A stretch of 64,000 nucleotides of DNA from Acanthosepion lycidas (lineage: Eukaryota > Mollusca > Cephalopoda > Sepiida > Sepiidae), in NCBI GenBank assembly GCA_963932145.1, contig OZ010574.1:81978733-82042732 (forward strand), written 5' to 3'. Shown here piece after piece: positions 10,800 to 21,750 of the stretch. The translations under genes and the position numbers were made by a program. The notes below the pieces were generated by a model. That model was not told where the DNA came from. It worked only from the letters and a program-made list of their open reading frames with translations, and did not search any database. The stretch's first letter is position 1. The number at the start of each line of letters is the position of its first letter.

Positions 10800-12430
10800 T
10801 TGTCTTCTTAATATCTTATACTCGTTATATACCCCAGAAACCACAACTGTCTCTCGCTGATGTTTAGTATTAGTTTCCTTTAGTTTACATTTTCCCCAAA
10901 ACCTTGTTGCTGCATCCACAGTATCCTCAACATCCTTCTGTAGAACCACATTTCTATTGCTTCAAGTCTCCTCTTTATTTTTGAGGAGATTGTCAAGCAC
11001 TCACTGCCATACAGATATCACATAATCGTTTAGTACTCTTCTATTATTTCTAACTAAAGTTTCTTATTTCTTAGTACTCTGTTTAGCTTTTGGAATGCTT
11101 CCTTGGCTATCTCAGTATGCCTTCAGATTTCAGTGTCATTCTTTACATTGTCTGTTAAAACACTTCTCAGGTATTTAAAAAATTTTTGTTTGATTTTGGT
11201 ACCTCTGATTTGCAATTCACACATTGGGCTCATCATTTTTCTAACAACCATGCATTCTATCTTCATGGAGTTGATGTTTAATCCTTTCTTCTCACTTACC
11301 TTTGCTGTCTTATGTAGAAGTTTTTGTAGTTTTTTTTCTATGTCTTATGTTGTTAAGATTGTGACCACCAATGATGAATCGTACTAGGACTTTGTTCTCT
11401 CAGAATTATGTCACTGTTTAGGTTGAGAAGACACATCCTTGTCTTACACACCTTTCTATTTCTTTGTATCTGCTGAACTCATTTTCTATTGGTATGCAGA
11501 CTGTTTACTGCCAGTATAGATTCTTCATTATTCTAAAATCTTTGCCAAATATATCAAGGTTGCTGAGCAATTCCAACAGGTCTTTATGGAATACTTCATT
11601 GAATGCCTTTGCATAATCTATAAAACACACTGCATTTTTATTGCTCTTTCTGATAATATTCTGAGAATAAATATTGAGTTCCTTATTCCAGTGTCTTTGA
11701 CAAACCCACACTGTTTTTATCCTATTTCCAGTCTGATTCTGCTGCGCACTCTATTCATCAAAATTTAGCCATATGGCTTAATGAGCCATATAACAAAAAG
11801 TTTTGTTATATGGCTCATTAAGCTGATTGTCTAATAGAGTTTGCATTCTTTTGCAGCTGGCTTCATTGGCAGTACTATGAAAATAAATCTACTTTGATAT
11901 ACCAATATCACCACTGCTGTAGATTTCATTTATTATTTCTGTAATCTTGTCTATGCCAAAATCGTCTAAGTCATCCAGGATCTCTATTACAATTCTGTCT
12001 GGCCCTGCCACTTTATTTCTGTTCAATTTAGCCAATGCTGCTTTCACTTCAGATTTTGATATTTTTGGTCTGTCGATATTTCTGTGTATTGCGAGTTCTC
12101 TTTCATTGTAGAAGAGTTCTCTGATATACACATTCCATCTCATGAGTATTTTTTTTTCTCTAATGTCAGTGTTTTATCTTTGGACTTCATGCATTCTGTT
12201 GATGAGCATGTCTTTTGTCCTGTTAGTTCCCTTATTTTTTATTCAGGTTGCTGTCCCACTTTGAGTTTTCCATTTGCCTTTTATTCCTTGTATTTCCTTT
12301 TCACCCTGTCCATATATTTTCCCTTCAGATTCGGGTCATTCAAGAGTTCTTCCGCTCTTTGTTATGTCTTGTTTTTGATCCTACAGGATTGCAAATAACC
12401 CACCTTGCTTGCTAGAACTTGGAGTGGGGT
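10800..12430 (-). pseudogene. RTE-like LINE, long minus-strand copy with RT domain fragments
   Basis: Read from 12430 downward. The N-proximal part has MRWNVYIRELF, then KSEVKAALAKLNRNKVAGPD and IDKITEIINEIYSSG, the region before RT. Then come VWVCQRHWNKE, an RT motif CFIDYAKAFNEVFHKDLLEL (family FIDYTKAFDKV; the catalytic Asp is replaced by Asn in FNEV) and RNLYWQ, and near 10930 the late block AIEMWFYRRML. No intact YADD box was found. Stops and frameshifts are frequent and the endonuclease is missing. A 48-bp palindrome lies inside at 11776-11823. Same family as 8380, 14480, 43640 and 46140. Known role: target-primed retrotransposition. Confidence 0.8.
11776..11823. repeat. 48-bp near-perfect palindrome inside the LINE
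   Basis: Two 23-base arms, beginning GCTTAATGAGCC and ending GGCTCATTAAGC, face each other around a 2-base centre. The right arm, read on the minus strand, matches the LINE coding text SLMSHITK; the left arm is an extra inverted copy inserted directly after it. Confidence 0.95.
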
Positions 12431-13125
12431 AGCTATTTTAGTCGCCAACCTCTCCGACAGTTACATAATTACTGATGCAGATCTTCATCTTGTCTGTGTG
12501 GGTTTGCTTATAACTTAACATTGAAAAAAGTTTTCATTCTGTAATATTAGATTGCAACTAGAAGTTTCCTAGGTGGTAGTAACTTGAGCCCCCCCCTCCT
12601 TCTAGTGTCTTTCGTAGTGGTAATAGGGGAGAATCCTATCTATGCATTTAGATTGTTTCACTTATTTGCGCTTATCATTAGGATTTACTTATAAACAGTT
12701 GTGCTGCTTATGTTAAAAGAAATTACACAGAAAATAAATTTAATCTTGTCTCAGCAGGTTTTCTTTTAATTTATTTTTTAATGGCCCTTACTTATGAGTT
12801 TTATGGTAAACTTCATATTATAATTCATAGTAGATTCAGAGAAAAATGTCCAGCAAAACTGGCAGAGAAACTCAAAGAATGTTTCAGTTAGCTTTGAACA
12901 TTTCCTGCTTCTGCATTCAATTAAAGCATCATCTTGGACTATTGAACGGCAAGTCAGGATTGAACACTTATTCCTTCATTTTCCTACACTCACCAAAATT
13001 GTAATAGGACAACTTATGTAGTGAGTAGATTAAATAAAAGTACTGAACAGAGTTTGTGTGTGTTACTGAAAAAGAAATGAATATATATATATATTTGCAG
13101 ACATGTGTTTATATGAACTTTGTAT
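12431..13125. other. No recognisable gene
   Basis: May contain more of the LINE 5' side near 12431-12600, but no motif could be read. The rest is AT-rich. Confidence 0.5.
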
Positions 13126-13198
13126 TTATTTTGGTGTGAGTTACCCACCTCCAGCATTTGTAAAAGTATTTTTGATACACCCTCTATGTGGTGTGTGT

Positions 13199-13245
<47 letters not shown>

Positions 13246-13259
13246 GTGTGGGTGTATCA
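13126..13259. mobile_element. Small hairpin element around an (AT)n tract
   Basis: TGATACACCC at 13173-13182 is matched by GGGTGTATCA at 13250-13259, enclosing (AT)n at 13201-13243. The flank TTTTGGTGTGAGTTACCCACC at 13129 is repeated as TTTTGGTGTGAGGAACCCACC at 63939, again just before ATACACCCTCT. This suggests a repeated element with a microsatellite core. Confidence 0.55.
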
Positions 13260-14049
13260 GCTATGAAAAAATAAATCATTAAGTTTTAACTTAGTATGTT
13301 CTGACGTCTTGCACCAGCTAAAAACAAAACACACAAGAAGTTCATGTATTCTTGTCACTTACTTCATGGCAGGTACGCAGAAGACTGATTCATCTGTCAC
13401 CAATGTAGCCAGTTAAACTCTGGACAAATGTTGTTTTTCTTAATGGGTAGGGGCATTACTCCAAAATTAAAGTTGCAACAAATGGAAATTAAATTAAAGG
13501 CTTAATGATAACAATCATTAAATAAGGACATCTTTATTAATATTTAAAATATAATGAAATAAAATTGAAATTAAAATAATGTAAACAACAATAATCCATG
13601 ATTTTAGATATTTAACTTGAGTCTTACCCTTGAAGAAGATGCATTTTTTAAGGAATGTCAAATATGTCTGCTTACAAGCCTTCTATGAAGTAATAAACAT
13701 TTGTGGGTTGTTTTTTTTTTTTTTTTTTTTTTGACAATAACCACAAATTCTGGCAGCTACTTAAAAAAAAATGAAAAAAACAAAACAAAATGTCATCAGT
13801 TGCTTCATCTCTTCTTGAGATTCACCTTTTCCTTTTAGCAGTTTAGTTACGACTTATTTGACCACTGTTGACTATGAGACTAAAATCTTTTACTGCTACA
13901 CAGCAGATGGCGTATTTATAGGAGAGTGGTTTACCAAAGGTCAGACTTGCTTGATATTTGGCAATGAGACAGAGTGCAGGGAGGAGTGGATTTATACCTT
14001 TCTCAAGAGTATAATAGGAATAAGCCACATGCAGTTACAACTGGAATTT
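13260..14049. other. No recognisable gene; long T-run
   Basis: Contains a poly(T) tract at about 13709-13731. No coding or RNA feature supported. Confidence 0.55.
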
Positions 14050-14285
14050 GCACTTGATTTGCTAGTCTACACCTCTGTGTATTTCCGTTTCTCCATGCCT
14101 ACTCATTTCCAAGTACACTCTTCTTTTAGGATGGTTAGCCAATCCCTGTAGTAGATGCTTGCTCAGGCATATTCATGTTTGTTCCACATCCACAGAGCCT
14201 AACTGTGAGATTTGAACCCAACTTTCATGACTGGAAAGTGAATATTCTAACCACTTGACTGCATGCACACACACACACACATGCA
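14050..14285 (-). repeat. tRNA-derived SINE, family S3, minus strand
   Basis: On the minus strand the head reads CAGTCAAGTGGTTAGAATAT (A-box-like) and GTTGGGTTCAAATCTCACAG (B box GGTTCAAATCT), then a body with GGGATTGGCTAACCATCC. The body recurs at 47290-47410 (GGGATTGGCTAGCCACCC). A (CA)n tract lies next to the head. Confidence 0.68.
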
Positions 14286-14479
14286 TAAAATGAAATTTGA
14301 ATGTATTGATTCTGTATACTGTTCTGCTATATACAGTGAACTTGAGCTAACATTGTGTTTGAAAATAAAACATTTGCAAACAGCTTTAGAAGCCAGGATC
14401 TAGTCAAGTTAAAATATTTTATATGAATGTTAACAGTTATAGTGGATACTTATATAATTTAAATTGTATTCTAGTTTCA
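14286..14479. other. Short AT-rich spacer
   Basis: Nothing recognisable. Confidence 0.5.
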
Positions 14480-15275
14480 ACAACCCTTGTCTGATACCCC
14501 TTTATACAAAAATAAAAATGATCATGAGACAAGGATGCATCTTCTGCCCAGATTTATTCAGCCTCTACACAGCAACACTATCCTAAGGGAACTCAAGACC
14601 CTACCAGGATTTATTAACAGTGGGTGTAACCTCAACAATATCAGATATGCAGTTGGTACTGTGTTGATGACCACCTTGGAAAATAATCTACAGAGCCACC
14701 TAGACAGTGCGGTAGAAGAAAGCAAGAAAAAAGGACTAATCATCAACTGCAAGAAGACAAAATATGGGGGGTGCGGAAAAACCGAAGATGCAAATTACGA
14801 ATTTAAACATCAAGCAGGTGCAAAAATTCAAATATATGGGAAGTGTGAAAGAAGCATTTCAAAAGCTTAGCAAGGTGTTGAGAAATGGAAAAAATTCTCA
14901 GAAACAAAGAAAAGAATGCTGGATTGTTATATGGTATCCATCATCTTATATAAAAGTTGGACAATTTCCCCTCATATAAGGTAAAGAAGTAGAGGTAACA
15001 GAAATGTGGTTCTTCAGAAGGATACTGAAAATTCCATAGACTAAGTGAGTAAGCAACAAAGAAGTCTTAAAAAATAGCAACAGAAAGAACAGTTATATTC
15101 AGAAGAGAGCTGAAATTCCCTAGACATATATTGAGGAAGAAGGACTTGGAAAACTTATGAAGCATCTTTAGGTTAAGAGAGATAGGGGAAAGCAGCAGTC
15201 CATTTAATTGACAAGCTTGTGTGAATGGATGGTAGAATGAGGAGTAGGGGCTTAGCAAATGAAGAAAACATTATT
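14480..15275 (+). pseudogene. RTE-like LINE, RT C-terminal half, plus strand
   Basis: In one frame ILRELKTLPGFINSGCNLNN is followed by IRYAVGTVL, the RT catalytic box, where the family has YADDT, so both Asp residues are lost. Then come EESKKKGLIINCKKTKYGG and, after a frameshift, LNIKQVQKFKYMGSV and KEAFQKLSKVLRNGKN. Later text resembling WFFRRILKIP and CEWMVE extends to about 15250. Endonuclease and the N-terminal RT half are absent. It lies just upstream of an inverted S1 SINE. Confidence 0.8.
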
Positions 15276-15289
15276 GCTTGCTCCAATTA

Positions 15290-15650
15290 GACACTGCCCG
15301 ACCCAGGGATTGAACTCACAAACACTCTGTCAACCAATTCATGAACCAATACTTTAATCCACTAGGCTATTATCATTGGGTCGGGCATTGTGTACTTGGC
15401 CTCACTGGAAATGGGTGAGTAATAACTGAGTGATACTATGAATAAGAACTTGATGATATCTCTAGACATGAGCAATGGAAAGAGAACAGTTTACTCATGT
15501 AGATTAAATAAAGTGTTAGTTCAGGATTCCTTGTAGGTTATCCAGATTAATATACACCTGAGGAAGGCTGAATGCTACAACCTCTGAAACATTGTGATAA
15601 CAACAAAGATGACAATAGTCAGAATATAAATAGTATAAATAATGCTAACT
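15290..15650 (+). repeat. S1-type SINE with inverted 5' head
   Basis: The tRNA-like head lies on the minus strand at about 15296-15371: read that way it has AGCCTAGTGGATTAAAG (A box) and GAGTTCAATCCCTGGGTCGG (B box). From 15377 the plus strand continues TGGGTCGGGCATTGTG, then AAATAAAGTGTTAGTTCAGG and the tail AACAACAAAGATGACAATAG...AGTATAAATAATG. The junction repeats about 10 bases (TGGGTCGGGC) in inverted form, so the 5' part was flipped relative to the body. Confidence 0.78.
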
Positions 15651-18329
15651 CCTCAACCCAGAAATTCAGATAGAAAAAAAAAAATGATTAACTGAAATAA
15701 CTGAAATATCACCAGGCCATATTTTTTAGGCCCTTGCTGGATAAATTGAACAACCACATTTCCTAGCATTTTTTCACCTCAACAAAGATTATACCATTGA
15801 ACACATTTCCTACACAAATCATAGTTGTTTCAGGTAGGCTTATGGGTTAAGTCAACTGATACATATCCAACCCTCTTCATTAGAAAAAGCTCTTAATATA
15901 TTTCCAAGTGGAAATTAAACTATGTACAGGATGTAAAATATATGTTATTCTAAATTGAGAACTTCATTGGATCATATCTAGCATTCTTAGAATTTTTAGT
16001 GTAAAATGTGTAGTTCTTATTAAGTAACCATGGTATGATGGTTAGCATGCTCCTCACACAGAGTCATTGGCTAGCTAGTGTAGTGATTTTGTAGCTCACA
16101 GGTTGGCCTGGAACTGTGGCTTTGTGATAGACGAAGCTTAGATAATTTGCCTGCTACAGTAGTTAATCAGCTCATCTCAGAGACCAATTGGCTAGTGTAA
16201 TGGCCTTGTGTCATACTTAAATGAACTAAGTAAATAACTTCCTTGTACTTACCAGTCAACCATACTTTTCTCTCTACTCTGAGTCCAGAATCAGGATAGC
16301 AGTTAATGGGTTTTATTTTCATCCATGATTATTTCTTATTACTATAAATGTTATATTTAGTGATTTAGATGTATTTGAGTAGACTTTTTTTGTTGTTAAA
16401 TGGTGAAATTAATGTTTATTATCCTAGACATCAAAAATTTTACTAAAAAAAAATGTACTTCCTGAAGAAAACAAGCCTGTATTCCATTTTTAATCTGGGA
16501 AATCACTTTCAAGTTAAGTGTGCTTTACCACAAGGCTATGGAAAGCTGTCACAGCAAAGCAAAATTCATTTAACCTATTTAAGAGATACACAACTCTTAC
16601 TGGAAACTTTGGAAGTTTGTATCTGCTTTCATACCAGACAGAAAATAATTTTTAAGCAGTTAATAATTTTTTTTTAATCCAACGTTAGTTTTTATTACCA
16701 TGAACTTTTAAAAGATTTATTTGGTTGACTAGGTACAAAAGCAGTTTCAGCTGGACTTCCTTATTGGTTTATTAAATGATAATTATTCAAAATGCAAAAT
16801 CTGTTATTGAAATAAAAATGTAAAAATTAAAAGAAAATACACAAATGATAATTATTTGAAATATATCATTAATAAAAACAGTTTACTAAGAAAAATCCTC
16901 ATAACATGAAGTTATATGATACTGCATGCAAATAGTCAACTACTGAAGAATATTCATTAAATGTTGCCACTAATTTTTATAAGTTTTCCATTTACATTGC
17001 AGTATTACTTGGTGCTCTTGATATTTTTGCAACCTGCTCTTACTTTTGCTATATGAATTCTGTCCTGTTCTCTTTTAAGAGCGCCTAAAAATTTCTATAT
17101 TGTGTGATGACAGGATGACGCTTGCTGCAGAAAAGCCCTATGCCATCCTTCAAGGGCATTATTAGTTCTAGGTAAATCAGCAGTGACTCTCTCAATGCAA
17201 GATCACATAGATATTTCAAACATATGTATTTCAAATAATTACCATTTAGTATAATTTTCCTTTCAATTAATTTTCATTCAAACAGTTTACAATTTGAATA
17301 AATGTTTGCTGAATAATTGTTTTGGGACAATTATTTTCAAACAATTTTCTTGGTATGGCAAAGATAGTCATACTAATAAATTCCCAATAATAAAGAATAT
17401 CTGAATAATGGTTTCATTTCTAATTATTATAATGATTGTCAGAGTGCCACTTGAAATGGTGATTCTAGGTGTAACATCAATGAGTGAGCTATTTGCAAGG
17501 TAACCAGCAATCAGTCGTCATCTGAGCAAAAGTTCTTTTTATAATTTAAATCACTCAATATTCATGTAAATATAAAACCCATTCTTAATTCAATCTCTAT
17601 TCATAACAAGTAATTTCATATGAAATAACTAATTAACAAAACAAAATATTGCATAACTGACATTTGTGTTAAGAAGATTTTATCTTAGACAGCCATTCAC
17701 ACTTAATGGTAATATATAAAACCAAAAATATTGCTGCCTTTAATTTGGTTTTCATTGTTGATTTCAAGGCAAAATGTTATTTGTTTCTGTCAGAGACTGA
17801 AGAGCCAGTCTTCATGACAGTAGCTTTGTTCTATCATATCATACGTTTTTAGGTGGTTTGTGTTTTGATATTGTTGACAGACGAATTCTCCAAAACTAGG
17901 AACCTTCTTTAGAGTAATCTGATTGATTCTGTGATTTAAAAAAAATAAAAACAAATTAGATTATTAATCATTGGTATTTGGATTTATACTAATCCACTCA
18001 TCCACTGTTGTGTAAATGCATTTTAATTCAAGTTGTTCTTCCTCTAACATTAATCACTTGCTTCAATAGAAAATTCAAGTTGAATTTGTTTTCAGTTAGA
18101 ACATGTCAATAAATTTCCTTTCATTTATGGCCATTTCTTCCTGTATGTGGTGATGAATTTTTAGAAATTAATGTTTGTTAATCATTGTCTAGTTGGGTCA
18201 ATCAACTTGCACATTGCTATCAAAAATTACCCAAGTAATGGTGGCTGTGAAAGTCATTTGCTGTTTTTTTTTTTTTTTTGTTTTTTTTCTTGCATGTTAA
18301 AACTGCCATTCTAACCTATGAGGAAATGT
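15651..18329. other. AT-rich, no recognisable gene
   Basis: No coding feature supported. At 16025-16230 there is a possible degenerate tRNA-like or SINE stretch (GATGGTTAGCATGCTCC, with GGCTAGCTAGTGTAGTG and GGCTAGTGTAATGGCC as internal direct repeats), too weak to call separately. A T-run lies at 18265-18290. Confidence 0.55.
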
Positions 18330-18773
18330 GAATTCATTAAACAGGATTCCTTAGAAACCCAAGAATCTTAAATGATGGCACTACTTTCTTTGTCAGCAAG
18401 TCTATAGTTTGTGCATCAGTTGGTCTCCAAGAGATTTCTGCAATTTTTCTTCTATCTTTCATTTCTCTCAAAATAGCCATTTTTGTGCTAAGTCTCTTAT
18501 CCAAAATTTGTGTTTCTGAATATACTGCATCATAGAGACAGGAATTGTTAGTTTTACATATAATTTGTATATTATCAGCATTATCTTCAAGTTGCAACAG
18601 TTCTAATAAAAATTTCCTACAATAAAAGACATATTTCTGCTGCATCAGCCATGCTAATGTTTTTGCGGCTAGAGTACTTTTGACAATACTTTTGATTACT
18701 AAGCAGTGGGAATATATATCTATTGGTACAAAAAGAGTATATACCCTCCTTGTGATCCACCATCAGTCAAATT

Positions 18774-18915
18774 GGCAGAAATTTGAAAGACACTATATCG
18801 ACAACAGAAGTTACAAAGACACAGCAGCTGATTGGTCAACTTAATTAAGCTGACCAATCAGCTGCTGTGTCTTTATGACTTCTGTTGTTGATATAGTGTC
18901 TTTCAAATTTCTGCC
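18774..18915. repeat. 142-bp inverted duplication within the Copia remnant
   Basis: Two 71-base arms meet at CTTAATTAAG with no spacer and differ at about 4 positions by eye. The right arm is the normal minus-strand coding text ending QQLIGQLN; the left arm is its inverted copy, replacing the part of pol expected between that motif and DGGSQGGYI. Confidence 0.93.
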
Positions 18916-19102
18916 TACTTCTATTGGGATATATTTTAATTTTTTTACAAATTCATTCTGTCCTAGTTTGATATTATCTCCATTTTTCTTTATACTTAAT
19001 ATTATATCTTGGAATCCAACAGCTTCTTCAGATTTGACTTTAGATAGATGAGGAATTTTGTTTATGAATCTGATCTGAAAAATTTCTGTTCCTGCAAAGC
19101 AG

Positions 19103-19104
<2 letters not shown>

Positions 19105-19136
<32 letters not shown>
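19105..19136. repeat. (ATC)10 microsatellite at the Copia RT active site
   Basis: Ten ATC units; on the minus strand they are in-frame GAT codons occupying the place of the catalytic Asp-Asp of reverse transcriptase, directly before FCFAGT. Confidence 0.95.
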
Positions 19137-19546
19137 GGTCAGCAATTATACACTGCAATTTGTTTTCAAAATGTCATGTAAATATTGCCTGGTCATATTT
19201 TGAATCTCCCACTCCTAATTTAATTAATTCATCCTTGAGTATCAGGTACCAGGATCTTGAAGCAACAGTCAGACCATATATATGTTTAGAGAGCTTCCAA
19301 ATATAATCTGGAGGTGTATTGGCCTCTTTTGGAGGATCCAAATAAAACACTCTGTCTTACTGTTTACTCTGTAAAAATGTGGTTTTAATGTTCATGGATT
19401 TACACATCTGATGGTTGAATGTCAGTGTTCCCGGTACTATGTGTAGACGTTCTTTAGAGCAGATTGGAGAATCATTTCTTATATTGCATGGTTGTTGAAG
19501 ACACTAAGTTTATAATACCCAGAAATTCATACACAGATGTTCTCAA

Positions 19547-19820
19547 GGACACATGGCACAGTAGATAAAGGTGTTAGTTAGATTCAGTGACAGGACCCAA
19601 AGAGTTTGAGTTCAATACCCGGTTAAGGCAGTGGAGAACTTTAACAGGAGATAACTGATAACTGACATCCATTAAACATGGTACGTGGAACTAGAACAGT
19701 TTACCCCAGTGAGCGAAATAAAGGGTTAAGTTCAACATACCAACCACTTGAAGATAGCCGGAATGTACAACAGCTGAAACATTGTAATAAATAGGGCGAC
19801 AAAGATGAGGACATGAATGA
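19547..19820 (+). repeat. tRNA-derived SINE, family S1, near full length
   Basis: Starts GGACACATGGCACAGTAGAT (A-box-like), then GAGTTTGAGTTCAATACCCGG (B-box-like), GGAGATAACTGATAACTGAC, AAATAAAGGGTTAAGTTCAA and ends in GGGCGACAAAGATGAGGACA. Nearly co-linear with 45761-46040, so both derive from one source family. Pol III transcription of such heads is established for tRNA SINEs generally. Confidence 0.82.
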
Positions 19821-20737
19821 AAATGTGTGCACAGCGAGGTTTGTCGATGCAGGTAACAAGTTTCCAAACTTGCATTTCTTTTTTCCAAGTGTTGTATTTA
19901 TCCATTTTTAAAATAGGTGGAGGAATAAATTTGGTAGCCATTGTGTTGATCGCTTTACTCTGCTTCCAATGTAAATTCAAATTAAAGGAACTTGGACACA
20001 TGATGTAAAAAGAATGTTTTATTTAGACTATTTTGCTCTCCACATTTGTACCATATCGAAATTAGCTGTTGAGACTCTTTTGTTGTTTTTTTATTATTTA
20101 AATTATATAAACTGATTAAAACTGTATGTGGTTTAACAAAATTATCATGGGATTGCATTTGATAAAAAAAAAAAAAAACTACAGTCCAAGCTTTTTTGCA
20201 ATAAAGTGTCATGAAAATTTATTCCCTCTTGAACAGTAAATTAAATATTTACATTAGATTAATATGTAAAACACTATAATATATAGTAATTATCTTATAC
20301 AGTATTTAATAATAATAAAAATCTTAAATTAATTTTTAAAATTCTTTTTCTTCAATTCTTGCTCAGTTAAAACAGATCCATTTCTGATTTGTAAAATAGT
20401 TCAGTAATATTTATTCATGAAATTTTTCTGTGTTCTAAAATATTTGAAAAGTAAAAAAAAAAAAAAAAGGACTTAATGAAATAAACAGGAATCTTTTTTC
20501 TTCAAATGTGTGTGAAGATTCATCAGAGCCTGATTATGGGAGTACTATTTTATCTTTCATAGTTACGTAATGTTAAAATAGAATTTTTCAATCTCATGTT
20601 AATGCTTGTGAAGAGTAACAAACTTGTTTTTCTTTTTGCATACCTTTAACTTCACAGTGTACAGAGTGCAATAGGTAAATTGTCACCATTTTATATTTTT
20701 AATTTTTTGCATGCGTGTTGTTTGTTTTTGATTTTGT
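19821..20737. other. AT-rich, no recognisable gene
   Basis: No supported feature. A-runs at about 20164-20178 and 20454-20467. Confidence 0.6.
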
Positions 20738-21373
20738 CAACTACACAGTATAGTGGGTGTCAGTTGGGCAACATCTGAGAAAAAGAGCAATGTGACACAA
20801 TTCAATCTGCCTTAAATTGGAAACAGCATACAATTATTTCAGTGTGTTTGGGTGACAATCTGAAGACAGTGCAAGGATTCGGAAATAGCTGGATGAGTCT
20901 AATGGTGATTACAAAGGTGTTTTGTGTCGTCACTAGTGATAGTGATGTTATGCCTCCATTCTTCTTTCCACAGGAGGTCAGACTAAACATGGCCTACATC
21001 AAGTGCCTTGAGGAAGTAGTGCTGCCTTGGGTCAAGCGGGTGGCTGCTAGAAGACCCTATGTTTGGCCGCAGGATTCTGCACCATGCCACACAAGTAGGA
21101 GAACACAATCATGGCTGTTAAACAATTTCTGCAACCACATCACCCTTTACATCTGGCCACCTAACTTCCCAGACTGCAACTCCTTTGATTATTATGTACA
21201 GAGCACAGTTGAGCAAAAGAGCAACAAAATTCCTTGTAAAACCAAAATGAACTGACACCAAGGATTATGGCAGCATTCATCAACTTAAACAAGGTGACCA
21301 TTTATAAGAGTTGCAGGAGATTCCAAAATCATCTGGAGGCTGTGGTTGAAGCCAATGGAGATTTTATTCAATA
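20738..21373 (+). pseudogene. Mariner-like transposase pseudogene (DD37D spacing)
   Basis: Catalytic-domain remnant. The readable frame gives VVTSDSDVMPPFFFPQ, LEEVVLPWVKRVAARRPYVW, PQDSAPCHTSRRTQSWL, then WPPNFPDCNSFDYYVQSTVE. Between the Asp of QDSAP and the Asp of FDYY there are 37 residues. At about 21245 the frame shifts; in the next frame IMAAFINLNK, CRRFQNHLEAVVEANGDF and a stop complete the C-terminus. The DNA-binding N-terminus and a usable start are missing, so it is inactive. TACACAGTATAGTGGGTGTC near 20740 could be the left inverted end, but no right partner was found. Confidence 0.83.
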
Positions 21374-21713
21374 AATTTACTCTTTTAGTATTTCAAGATA
21401 TTTTTGTGTAATTTTGGTAAATGTATCAGTTAAAATCAGATGTCAGTGTTATTGCCCGCTGTATATTTTGGCTTTACGCTTGACTTTTGGTGCCATGTGT
21501 CTTTTGACAATTGTTTCTTATCTCTTGATTTCTCAGTTACTATCTGGTGACATGAATCTGACAAGCCAATATGAATTCTTCAGAATTTATTTGGGCTTTC
21601 ACTTTGCATAACAACAAATTTTGTCAGGTGAAATTTGAACTTTGCAAAGCGCAAAATAAGATACTGGTCAAACTGAAGAATTTTTTACTTATTTTTCTGT
21701 CAAAATTGTTTTT

Positions 21714-21750
<37 letters not shown>

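Larger units (their letters stand above)
18330..19480 (-). pseudogene. Copia-type LTR retrotransposon pol remnant (RT to RNase H)
   Basis: Read from 19480 downward: IKTTFLQSKQ, VFYLDPPKEANTPPDYIWKL, HIYGLTVASRSWYL, LGVGDSKYDQAIF, then the RT active-site region where VDD is replaced by ten Asp codons followed by FCFAGTE. Next come KVKSEEAVGFQDI, NGDNIKLGQNEFVKKLK and TQQLIGQLN. After an inverted duplication the frame resumes as DGGSQGGYI, KSIVKSTLAAKTLAW and an RNase H end with ILDKRLSTKMAILREM and LLTKKVVPSF. The motif order RT-RNase H is that of Ty1/Copia pol. No LTRs were found. The copy is broken by stops and the rearrangement. Confidence 0.85.

Noticed and set aside
18841-19158. Protein with an Asp-rich stretch as a host gene
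   Set aside because: It is Copia reverse transcriptase text with a GAT microsatellite; flanking motifs match pol on both sides.
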